Below are positions 1-6,628 of a stretch of DNA of 10,232 bases, in pieces. Made by a program: the position numbers and the translations under genes. Positions within the stretch are counted from its first letter, which is position 1; every line of letters begins with the position of its first letter. The notes under the pieces are model-generated. The model saw only the letters and a program-made list of their open reading frames with translations, searched no databases and had not been told where the DNA came from. The stretch is from positions 1 to 10,232 of the forward strand of contig JAFPPJ010000393.1 of assembly GCA_017410745.1 (NCBI GenBank). Direction: 5' to 3'. This stretch comes from Oscillospiraceae bacterium. Lineage in GTDB: Bacteria > Bacillota > Clostridia > Oscillospirales > Ruminococcaceae.

Positions 1-63
1 GAGACGGGCAATATGCTCACGGGTGCCGCACACAGGCCGAGCAAGCTGTACAGGAAGGCATAG
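1..63 (+). CDS. 3' end of an unidentified gene (partial)
   Basis: The reading frame starting at base 1 is open and ends with TAG at 61-63, giving a 20-residue tail (ends PSKLYRKA). All three forward frames are open here. I prefer this one because most of its codons end in G or C, as in the clear genes of the window, and because it stops 3 bases before the next ATG, a normal operon spacing. The alternatives stop at 70 (overlapping the ATG) or at 95. The tail is too short to assign a family. If real, the gene belongs to the same transcript as the NAD-related genes downstream. Confidence 0.4.
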   Translation, partial: ETGNMLTGAAHRPSKLYRKA

Positions 64-66
64 GCT

Positions 67-429
67 ATGATACGCAGATTTTTCAGAACGGCTGACGGTG
101 AGTACGAATACAGCCCCAGCGACCCGGATCTGATAAACAAACTCAGACCGCAGATAACAGAAGCATATATCCTTGAGACCAACGCATATTACAGAGATAT
201 AGACTGCTATCTCACAGAGCATAACGACGGCAGAACGGAGCTTACCGCAAAGGAGCCGGTCAAACGCGGCTCGGATGAAGAAAAGAAGCTGCTCTCATAC
301 GGCTTCCTGGCCATGACGATAGGACACGGGGAAAACTGCGGATACAGTATGTGGAGATTTGTGCAGCATGATGACCCCGACCTCAGGATATACACGGTGA
401 AGACACCGACAGACATACAGAAACTGTAA
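67..429 (+). CDS. Hypothetical protein, 120 aa
   Basis: I do not recognise this family. The ATG at 67 has an AGGAAGG ribosome binding site at 51-57 and lies 3 bases after the preceding stop. The product is a small, soluble, charged protein with no signal peptide or membrane segment. Tyr is frequent in the first half (YEYS, AYYRD) and there is an acidic/basic stretch around residues 60-75. The segment GHGENCGYSMWRF at about residues 87-99 is the most distinctive part and could be a conserved core. The next gene starts 7 bases after its stop, so the two are almost certainly co-transcribed. Its place at the head of a PARG-pnuC-nadR operon suggests a role around ADP-ribose or NAD, but that is guilt by association only. 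Confidence 0.7.
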   Translation: MIRRFFRTADGEYEYSPSDPDLINKLRPQITEAYILETNAYYRDIDCYLTEHNDGRTELTAKEPVKRGSDEEKKLLSYGFLAMTIGHGENCGYSMWRFVQHDDPDLRIYTVKTPTDIQKL

Positions 430-436
430 AAGGCCG

Positions 437-943
437 ATGAAACAAAGGGTGATGGATATGAGATATACGGATGTATTCAAAGAGGAAAACATAGACAAGA
501 TCTTTGAGGCACATAAGCATAACGGTGAATATATAGCATATGCACATGACGATGCCTCCGATTTCGGAGAGCAGAGCGATTTTGGCCGGGAATGGGCATG
601 GCAGTTCGGTGCAGGCAGATATGTGATACTCGTACTGCAAAGACATTCGGTATATGAGAACGGGAAATGCATATACAAAAATGATAACTACGAGGACGTC
701 GTCGGGAAAGACAGCAGATACAAAAGACCTCGTTATGTGATAATACTTGACAGGGCGCAGGAATATACCGTACCGTCATGGAAAAGCAAGCTTGTCAGTC
801 ATATAGTTAATGATGCGAACAACACGCTTCAGGCGAAAGCATATAGCGATATCGCAAAGGCTGAACAAGATGCGCTGAAATTCTCGGTAAACAGCTTCAA
901 GGCAGCCGTCCTTGAATGGTACGAGGACTATGATATGTTCTGA
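437..943 (+). CDS. Hypothetical protein, 168 aa
   Basis: No family is recognised. The start is uncertain. ATG 437 has AAAAGG at 427-432, which overlaps the preceding stop and is closely spaced. ATG 458 (beginning MRYTDVFKEE) has AAAGGG at 444-449 and may be the true start, giving 161 aa. The protein is soluble and rich in Asp, Lys and Tyr, with no signal or membrane segment. A central part (FGAGRYVILVLQRHSVYENG, then a second strand-like RPRYVIILDR) looks like paired beta strands, and the C-terminal third looks helical and ends in aromatic and acidic residues. It is visibly more A/T-rich than its neighbours, which may reflect a different history. It sits 60 bases upstream of the PARG gene, with the next ribosome binding site inside that gap. 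Confidence 0.7.
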   Translation: MKQRVMDMRYTDVFKEENIDKIFEAHKHNGEYIAYAHDDASDFGEQSDFGREWAWQFGAGRYVILVLQRHSVYENGKCIYKNDNYEDVVGKDSRYKRPRYVIILDRAQEYTVPSWKSKLVSHIVNDANNTLQAKAYSDIAKAEQDALKFSVNSFKAAVLEWYEDYDMF

Positions 944-1003
944 TAAAAAGGGATCCGGCAAAATGCCATGACCAAACCCTGACCTATACAAGGAGATGAT
1001 ACA

Positions 1004-1840
1004 ATGTCAGACAAAAATCAGCTTATAGATGTATTCGAGGATACGCGGGAATACTGTCTGGAAAACGCGTATCTGAAGCAAGCGATAGCGGACAGTATCG
1101 CGAATACAAAGATATTTCCGGCGGACATAAAGCCGATACTCCGTGACAGCGGCCGTGAGGGCATCGTCACAGTGACACGCCACAGGACATATGAAGCAGC
1201 GGTGAAGCTGCACGGCGAGCACCCCGACAAGCGTATAGCAGTGCTGAATTTCGCCTCTGCCACCAATCCCGGAGGCGGTGTGGCAAAGGGCGCATCCGCA
1301 CAGGAGGAATGTCTGTGCCGCTGTTCTACACTCTACCCCGTACTCTGTACGCCCGAGCTCAGAAAGCGCTACTACGGGCCGAACCACAAAAAAGACAACC
1401 TGCATGACGATACCTGCATATATACCCCGGGCATAGTGATATGCAAGACCGATGAGGATATGCCGCAGCGCACAGACAGCTTTGTCCCGGTAGATGTGAT
1501 AAGCTGTGCCGCCCCCAATCTCAGACCCACCCCCGCCAATATATACAACCACGAGGGCGGCATAGTACTGCGCATCACGAATGACAAGCTGTATGAGCTG
1601 CACCACAGGCGTGCGATGCATATACTCCATGCGGCACAGGCAAGCGGCGCGGATATGCTCGTACTCGGTGCATTCGGCTGCGGCGCATTCATGAACGATC
1701 CGTATACGGTGGCGGCAGCATACCGCGATGTGATGAAGAAATACAGGCAGTGCTTCGACCTTGTGGAGTTTGCGGTCTATTGCAGTGATAAGGATACCGA
1801 AAACTTCACCGCATTCAACAAGGCGATGCTGCAGATATGA
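1004..1840 (+). CDS. Bacterial-type poly(ADP-ribose) glycohydrolase / macrodomain protein (TIGR02452-like)
   Basis: This 278-aa protein matches the microbial PARG family, which hydrolyses ribose-ribose bonds of poly(ADP-ribose) and related ADP-ribose linkages. The diagnostic GGG-X7-QEE loop is intact at residues 90-102 (NPGGG, then AQEE). E101 and E102 are the acidic pair of which the second is catalytic in characterised bacterial PARGs. A second family hallmark, VLGAFGCGAFMNDP, lies at about 220-233 and fits the phosphate-binding region of a macrodomain fold. The length is normal for the bacterial type, and no signal peptide is seen, so it acts in the cytoplasm. ATG 1004 is supported by AAGGAGA just upstream. 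The following pnuC gene begins 17 bases after its stop, with its ribosome binding site in the gap. The family call is strong. The actual substrate (PAR, mono-ADP-ribosylated protein or nucleic acid) is unknown. Confidence 0.9.
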   Translation: MSDKNQLIDVFEDTREYCLENAYLKQAIADSIANTKIFPADIKPILRDSGREGIVTVTRHRTYEAAVKLHGEHPDKRIAVLNFASATNPGGGVAKGASAQEECLCRCSTLYPVLCTPELRKRYYGPNHKKDNLHDDTCIYTPGIVICKTDEDMPQRTDSFVPVDVISCAAPNLRPTPANIYNHEGGIVLRITNDKLYELHHRRAMHILHAAQASGADMLVLGAFGCGAFMNDPYTVAAAYRDVMKKYRQCFDLVEFAVYCSDKDTENFTAFNKAMLQI

Positions 1841-1857
1841 CAAAAAAGGAGGCCATT

Positions 1858-2574
1858 ATGGAAAGGCTCGGCAGATTTATAAAAAATGAGATGAGCGGCT
1901 GGAAAAAGCGTGAGATATTCTGGCTCGTTTTCGCAAATATCGCTCTGCTCGCGATCTCACTTTATCTCGGAGATACGCTTGTGGGCATACTCGCATCCCT
2001 CACGGGCGTTACCTGCGTGATACTCTGCGGCAAGGGCAAGATGTCCACATACCTCTTCGGCACGGTGAATGTGGTGCTGTACGCCTATGTGGCATGGCAG
2101 GCAAAATACTACGGCGATGTGATGCTCAATCTCCTCTACTACTTCCCCACCAATATACTCGGCTGGTTCGTATGGAAGAAGAATATGGATGAGGACAAGC
2201 AGGAGGTCGCCAAGAAGCGCATGACCATAAAGCAGGACATAATCGTCACCATCGTGAGCATAGCAGGCATACTCGGCTACAGCTATGTACTTGGTCTCCT
2301 GGGCGGCAATCTTCCTCTTGTGGACAGCATGAGCACGGTGCTCTCGATAGTGGCGCAGATACTCATGATAAAGCGCTTCACGGAGCAGTGGATAGTATGG
2401 ATAGCGGTGGATGCGGTATCTGTGATAATGTGGGTGGCTGCATTCTTCAACGGCGGTGAGAGCGTGGCTGTACTGCTGATGTGGATAATATATCTTGTCA
2501 ATGCGGTATTCATGTTCATCAAGTGGTACAATGACTCACGGGAAAAGCCCGTTGCTGCGGAGGTGAGCGCATGA
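1858..2574 (+). CDS. pnuC: Nicotinamide riboside transporter PnuC
   Basis: Integral membrane protein of 238 aa with about seven hydrophobic segments, the normal size for PnuC. PnuC lets nicotinamide riboside cross the membrane by facilitated diffusion, and phosphorylation inside the cell traps it. The typical signature W-x8-M/L-N-x2-Y...GWxxW is present at residues 80-106 (WQAKYYGDVMLN, then ILGWFVW). A second family segment (DSMSTVLSIVAQILMIKRF, then EQWIVWIAVD) follows in the last third. I chose ATG 1858 over the in-frame ATG 1837, which overlaps the PARG stop, because AAGGAGG at 1846-1852 lies 5 bases before 1858. The last bases overlap the nadR start by 4, so transporter and kinase are translationally coupled, as their joint job predicts. 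Confidence 0.93.
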   Translation: MERLGRFIKNEMSGWKKREIFWLVFANIALLAISLYLGDTLVGILASLTGVTCVILCGKGKMSTYLFGTVNVVLYAYVAWQAKYYGDVMLNLLYYFPTNILGWFVWKKNMDEDKQEVAKKRMTIKQDIIVTIVSIAGILGYSYVLGLLGGNLPLVDSMSTVLSIVAQILMIKRFTEQWIVWIAVDAVSVIMWVAAFFNGGESVAVLLMWIIYLVNAVFMFIKWYNDSREKPVAAEVSA

Positions 2575-3593
2575 AGGCGGGAATGAAGTATCATATCGGG
2601 ATGTACGGCGGCTCCTTCAATCCCATGCACAACGGCCATATGGAATGCATACTCAGAGCCGCTTCCATGTGCGAACAGCTCTATGTGGTGATCTCCTGCC
2701 GCAATGACGGCATAGACGTGGATGCGAGAGTCAAGTACCGCTGGGTATATACTCTCACAAGCCACATCGGCAATGTAAAGATACTCCTGCTCGAGGACAA
2801 GCTCAAGACCAAGGCGGAGTACACAAGCGAGTACTGGGAGGCGGACTGCAAAAAGGTCAGAGAGGCCATAGGGCAGCCGATAGACGTTGTATTCTGCGGC
2901 AGCGACTATGATAACTCGAGCTTCTGGAATATATGTTATCCCGAAAGCGAGCTGTACATATTTGAGCGTGACGGTCTGAGCTCCACCGAGATACGAAAGG
3001 ACATATACGGTCACTGGGACTGGCTCCCCATGTTCGTCCGTCCGCACTATGTGAAGAAGGTTCTGATAATAGGCTCCGAGAGCTGCGGCAAATCGGTGCT
3101 CACCATAAACCTTGCCCATCACTACCACACCAATTACCTTGAGGAAGTGGGGCGCGATCTGTCGGAACTTTCGGGCACAGATGAGATGATGATACCGCAG
3201 GACTTCACACGGATACTGCTCGAACACAAGGCCAAGGAGATGCGGCTCATCGAGCACAGCAACAAGGTGCTTATAGAGGACACGGACTGCCTTATAACAC
3301 GATTCTTCATGGAATTCCTCGAAAGCGGGAGTGAAGAGAACATCGGCCTTGCCGAGAGCATCGCACGGATAAATCACTATGATCTTATACTCCACGCAGA
3401 GCCCGATGTAGCATGGGTGCAGGACGGCGACCGCAGCAAAGAGATAGAGCAGAACAGGCAGAAATACAGTGACAGGATAGAGCAGCTCTACGAGCGCTTC
3501 GGCTTCAGATGCGTCCGCATAGGCGGCGGCTATGCCGAGCGGTACGAGCGTGCGATAGAGCTTATCGACAGACTTTTCACACCGCAGAGTTGA
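2571..3593 (+). CDS. nadR: NadR-like bifunctional NMN adenylyltransferase / ribosylnicotinamide kinase
   Basis: A 340-aa cytosolic enzyme that turns imported nicotinamide riboside into NMN (C-terminal kinase) and NMN into NAD (N-terminal adenylyltransferase). The N-terminal domain has the nucleotidyltransferase motif GGSFNPMHNGH at 13-23 (HxGH at 20-23) and the second signature LSSTEIR at 136-142. The kinase domain begins with a Walker A loop GSESCGKS at 168-175, then an EDTD acidic motif at about 226-229, and DGDR at about 275-278, which fits the NadR lid region. The DNA-binding helix-turn-helix of enterobacterial NadR is absent, so this form should not be a repressor. The start is supported by GGAGG at 2559-2563, and the gene overlaps the pnuC stop (ATGA). 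This is the last gene of the operon, followed by a hairpin at 3620. Confidence 0.93.
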   Translation: MKAGMKYHIGMYGGSFNPMHNGHMECILRAASMCEQLYVVISCRNDGIDVDARVKYRWVYTLTSHIGNVKILLLEDKLKTKAEYTSEYWEADCKKVREAIGQPIDVVFCGSDYDNSSFWNICYPESELYIFERDGLSSTEIRKDIYGHWDWLPMFVRPHYVKKVLIIGSESCGKSVLTINLAHHYHTNYLEEVGRDLSELSGTDEMMIPQDFTRILLEHKAKEMRLIEHSNKVLIEDTDCLITRFFMEFLESGSEENIGLAESIARINHYDLILHAEPDVAWVQDGDRSKEIEQNRQKYSDRIEQLYERFGFRCVRIGGGYAERYERAIELIDRLFTPQS

Positions 3594-3619
3594 TCAGGAT
3601 ATACGTCAATATGATGCGC

Positions 3620-3653
3620 AAACAGGCTGCAAGTTACAACTTGCAGCCTGTTT
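3620..3653. terminator. Perfect hairpin between convergent genes, probable bidirectional terminator
   Basis: The arms AAACAGGCTGCAAGTT (3620-3635) and AACTTGCAGCCTGTTT (3638-3653) are perfectly complementary, with only AC between them, so the real loop is probably 4-6 bases. The hairpin lies 26 bases after the nadR stop and 2 bases from the stop of the left-pointing esterase gene. The right arm ends in TTT followed by CGTTATCTT, a weak U-rich tail for the rightward transcript. The leftward side has an even weaker tail. Position and stability make termination the likely role. Confidence 0.8.
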
Positions 3654-3655
3654 CG

Positions 3656-5245
3656 TTATCTTCTGAACTGTGAGATAAACTTCCATGCATTTTCACAGCT
3701 GTGCTGGCGGCATTCGTGCACCTGTCCGCTGACACTTGCAAAGGCAGTGCGGCATATACCGTCATCGCTGTTATAATAGTTTATCGTGAGGGTGCTTCCT
3801 CTTGACGGATCAAAGACCTTTTCAACACGGTCGCCCTTTATGCCCCATATCGGATCATCCCAGCTGTCCTTGTCTTCAAATGATATACTTTCAAAGCTTT
3901 TGCTGAGGCGGTTCACCTGAGCCGCATATATCTCACGCTCTACAGACTGTGCCGACTGGAACGGCAGCTCCGGCAGATGTGACTTCTCTCCGCCCGAATA
4001 GAATATCGGTACGGGAACGGACTTGTTCAGATTTTCTGTGCAGGGTGTGCCAAAGAATGTGGTATACACGGGGAAAAGCGCACTTGCCGGCATGATGCCT
4101 GCGAGTATTTCGGGATACTCCTGATACATATCCCATGTCTTGCCGCTGCCCATTGAAAAGCCCGTCGCATATATACGATGCTCATCTATACCGTAGCGCT
4201 TTTTCAGTTCTTCTATCACGGCTGCTGCCTCTGTTGCAGTTACGAACTGATGGTTTTCTATCGATACGAACAGGAAACCGTATTTATGTGCGATCTCCCA
4301 CCAGCCCGCTACATAGGTGAGATACATCGAGGAATCTCCGCCGCCGTGGAAGCCTATAACGAGAGGAACAGCCCCTTCGTCGAATGCGTTGTTGTTATAG
4401 TATGCAAAATACCCTACCTTATGGGTCTTATCCTTTATCTGTGTATTGTCGGGAGAAGTTTCAACGGTCACGCTCCCCACATCCTCGGTCATGCCAAGAG
4501 ACGGGAGATCAGGTTCAAGCTGCATCTGACCGCACCACATCCTGAACTTCTTCACGAATGAATGGAAGTCTTTCTCATACTCGGCTCTGTCCTTGATGAG
4601 CACATTTTCACATCCGTCAAAAGCCTTGTTTATCTCATCGCTGTTGCCTGCGCTTATCACGGCGATATCCTTCCTCTGCACATCCGGAACGATACTGAGC
4701 CTTTCCATAGAGCACATTGCGGGAGTTATCTCACCGGGGCCCCACAGATATTCGCCCTGCAGCGTGGCAAGAAGATTCCTTGCAACATAATCGGCAGAAG
4801 CACCGAAGCTGTATATATCCGCGCGGAATATCGCTCCGCGCACAAAATACCCCTTGAATTCCTGTGCGAAGAAATCAAAATTCTCAACGATACCGTCCTT
4901 ATAAACAGGTATCATCTTTATTTCGGCTATGACTGCCGCATAGAGGCTCTGATCTGCTCCCTCCCAGCCCTTTTCATCTGTGGGATATACGAACAGTACG
5001 CTCGAATCAGCATCCGCTGCTATCTTAGCGAGCCCGCTCTCCTGCGCAGATCTGACTGCGCTCTCCATATCCTGCCTGTGTTCCTCAAAGACCAGCAGCA
5101 GCGGTGCTCTGAAGCTGTAGTTATTTGTCTGCCCGTCCAGATCATTATCGGGCACATACACCTTGAGATAAAACTTTTCATACTCGTGTTCCCAGCATTT
5201 GCCGCCGCTTATCGTGCTGACCTGCGGCCTTTCCATCATTGCCAT
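3656..5245 (-). CDS. Two-part alpha/beta-hydrolase esterase-like protein
   Basis: A 529-aa protein whose C-terminal half resembles PHB depolymerase/feruloyl-esterase-type hydrolases. It has an oxyanion-type FHGGGD at 299-304, the nucleophile elbow GFSMG at 362-366 (Ser364), and a C-terminal His-containing segment (VHECRQHSCENAW, candidate His510 or His515) before a final WKFISQFRR. The N-terminal half looks like a diverged copy of the same fold. APLLLVFEEHRQD occupies the oxyanion-strand position, and IYSFGASAD (GASAD at 148-152) stands where GxSxG is expected, keeping Ser but replacing the last Gly by Asp. No signal peptide or lipobox is seen, so a cytoplasmic location is likely. ATG 5245 is chosen because AGGAGGA lies 5 bases upstream; a GTG at 5263 would include the Shine-Dalgarno in the coding region. 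The substrate (ester of a carbohydrate, or other) is unknown. Confidence 0.85.
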   Translation of the reverse strand: MAMMERPQVSTISGGKCWEHEYEKFYLKVYVPDNDLDGQTNNYSFRAPLLLVFEEHRQDMESAVRSAQESGLAKIAADADSSVLFVYPTDEKGWEGADQSLYAAVIAEIKMIPVYKDGIVENFDFFAQEFKGYFVRGAIFRADIYSFGASADYVARNLLATLQGEYLWGPGEITPAMCSMERLSIVPDVQRKDIAVISAGNSDEINKAFDGCENVLIKDRAEYEKDFHSFVKKFRMWCGQMQLEPDLPSLGMTEDVGSVTVETSPDNTQIKDKTHKVGYFAYYNNNAFDEGAVPLVIGFHGGGDSSMYLTYVAGWWEIAHKYGFLFVSIENHQFVTATEAAAVIEELKKRYGIDEHRIYATGFSMGSGKTWDMYQEYPEILAGIMPASALFPVYTTFFGTPCTENLNKSVPVPIFYSGGEKSHLPELPFQSAQSVEREIYAAQVNRLSKSFESISFEDKDSWDDPIWGIKGDRVEKVFDPSRGSTLTINYYNSDDGICRTAFASVSGQVHECRQHSCENAWKFISQFRR

Positions 5246-5564
5246 ATCTATCCTCCTGTACACCCCTGTTTATTGTATGATCGTATGACCATCTGTATAC
5301 ATTATACATCATGCTCTGATATCAATCTAATCAGAAAATGTGGTTTTCTGCCCAATACTGATATATCCGAATAAACAAGTGCACAGCGTTTTATCTGTTT
5401 CAGGTACATAAAGACCAGGTTTTCACCGCAAATAATACATATCAGGGATTTTCACAAGAAATTCCCGGTGCATCTAAAGTGCATATTCTGCTATAAAGAG
5501 TGTATACCGATGCCGGCACTTTTGTACACCTGTGTAATGTATTACAGCCGCTTGCGTATATTGC
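5246..5564. other. Intergenic region upstream of the esterase gene
   Basis: About 320 AT-rich bases without a credible gene. From left to right it holds: the ribosome binding site (5251-5257) and a TGTACACCCCTGT segment just upstream; the TATAAT at 5301-5306; the inverted repeat CAGAAAA-N5-TTTTCTG (5332-5350); and, near the far end, GTACACCTGT at 5524-5533 running into a second inverted repeat TGTAAT-GT-ATTACA (5533-5546). The stretch 5351-5520 shows no clear promoter, hairpin or reading frame. The region is long for a simple promoter, so control from upstream sites is possible. Confidence 0.5.
5301..5306 (-). promoter_or_regulatory. Probable -10 box for the esterase gene
   Basis: On the minus strand this is a perfect TATAAT, about 55 bases upstream of the ATG at 5245. 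No good TTGACA is found at the proper distance (a TTGATA lies only 13 bases upstream), so the -35 is weak and an activator may be needed. A 7-bp inverted repeat CAGAAAA-N5-TTTTCTG at 5332-5350 lies just upstream of where the -35 should be and could bind such a factor. Confidence 0.45.
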
Positions 5565-5596
5565 AAAAAAACACCGGCATTGGCTTGCCGGTGTTT
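5565..5596 (-). terminator. Intrinsic terminator of the fusion-aldolase operon
   Basis: Read on the minus strand, the arms ACACCGGCA and TGCCGGTGT (9 bp, extendable by A-T pairs) enclose a 6-base loop and are followed by an unbroken run of T (complement of A at 5565-5571). This is a classic rho-independent terminator, 17 bases past the stop of the aldolase gene. It closes the transcript that starts near 8538. Confidence 0.93.
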
Positions 5597-5612
5597 CTGT
5601 GATAATATGGGA

Positions 5613-6587
5613 TCAGTCCATAGCGACTATTTCCTTGTAGAACTCGGCATAGTCCTTTCTGCCTTCCTTGGTGAAGGCAATGGCTGTCCTCGGATGCTGA
5701 TTGAGAAGGCCTGTCATCAGATACTGCAGATCGTATCCCCATACTATGCCCTCTTCACGCAGCCTGTTCATATGCTCCTCGATGAACTTCACCACGGGGA
5801 ACACGTTGTACTTCGGGTTCTTGAGGAAACCGAGAAGGAGCTCCATTGCGCAGTTGCCCGCTCCCCTGCCCATAGCGGAATAGGTGGCATCGAGCCAGTC
5901 TACGCCGTCGCCTGCGGCTTCTATCGTGTTGGCAAATGCGAGCTGTTGATTGTTGTGCGCATGTATACCCACACGCTTGCCGTACTTTTCTGCATACTCC
6001 GTGTACAGTGCCGCTACTCTCTGGAGCTGCTCGGGATAGAGCGCACCGAAGCTGTCAACGATGTATATCACATCCACGGAGGTCTGTCCGAGGATATCGA
6101 GCGCTGCTCTCACGTCGCCCTCCTGTGCTGCGGATATAGCCATGATATTGCAGCTGACCTCGTAGCCCTTTGCCTTGGCATCCTCGATCATATCTACTGC
6201 TGTGGGTATCTGATTGAGATAGGTGGCAACTCTGATAAGGTCTATGACGCTCTCGCTGCGGGGCAATATGTCCTGCTTGTAGTTGCATCTGCCCACATCA
6301 GCCATTACTGCTATGCCAAGGTCGGTGTTGTTGTCGCCGACGATCTTTCTGATATCCTCCTCGCTGCAGAACTTCCATTTGCCGAACTTCTGCGGGTCGA
6401 ACATCTCCTTGTCGCCCTTGTAGCCGAATTCCATATAGTCAACGCCCGCCTTGATATTGGCAAGATACAGGCTGCGGACAAAGTCGTCATCGAAGAAGAA
6501 GTCGTTGACAAGTCCGCCGTCGCGGAGCGTGGCATCCACCACCTTTATGGAATCTCTGTACGTCATCAGTTTTGATATTTCCTTCAT
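5613..6587 (-). CDS. DRE-TIM aldolase-like protein (4-hydroxy-2-oxovalerate aldolase/HMGL family)
   Basis: A 324-aa TIM-barrel metal-dependent aldolase/lyase domain. The opening strand carries DATLRDGG at 18-25, where R22 and D23 match the catalytic Arg and metal-binding Asp of the DRE-TIM superfamily. GIHAHNN supplies the two metal-ligand His (H209, H211), and DATYSAMGRGAGN at about 233-245 is the usual glycine-rich end motif. The His that follows RDG by one residue in 4-hydroxy-2-oxovalerate aldolases (RDGxH) is not there: the sequence reads RDGGLVND. The reaction may therefore differ from that enzyme. ATG 6587 is preferred for its GAGGAGA ribosome binding site. An in-frame ATG at 6629 overlaps the upstream stop as TAATG and could also serve, adding 14 residues. 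It is the second gene of the operon with the oxidoreductase fusion. Confidence 0.85.
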   Translation of the reverse strand: MKEISKLMTYRDSIKVVDATLRDGGLVNDFFFDDDFVRSLYLANIKAGVDYMEFGYKGDKEMFDPQKFGKWKFCSEEDIRKIVGDNNTDLGIAVMADVGRCNYKQDILPRSESVIDLIRVATYLNQIPTAVDMIEDAKAKGYEVSCNIMAISAAQEGDVRAALDILGQTSVDVIYIVDSFGALYPEQLQRVAALYTEYAEKYGKRVGIHAHNNQQLAFANTIEAAGDGVDWLDATYSAMGRGAGNCAMELLLGFLKNPKYNVFPVVKFIEEHMNRLREEGIVWGYDLQYLMTGLLNQHPRTAIAFTKEGRKDYAEFYKEIVAMD

Positions 6588-6628
6588 ATGTATCTCCTCA
6601 AGTCTTTTATTGTCGGATATTATGTCCA

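Noticed and set aside
1007..1843. Left-pointing 278-codon open frame opposite the PARG gene
   Set aside because: The plus strand carries an intact PARG signature. The antisense product is Cys/His/Tyr-rich with no family features, as expected of a shadow.
2283..3395. Long left-pointing open frame opposite pnuC and nadR
   Set aside because: It is antisense to two genes with clear family motifs, its product has no recognisable features, and it has no ribosome binding site. It is a shadow of the GC-biased third positions.
4562..5374. Right-pointing open frame opposite the esterase gene
   Set aside because: Antisense to a gene with catalytic motifs and a strong ribosome binding site; composition is typical of a shadow frame.
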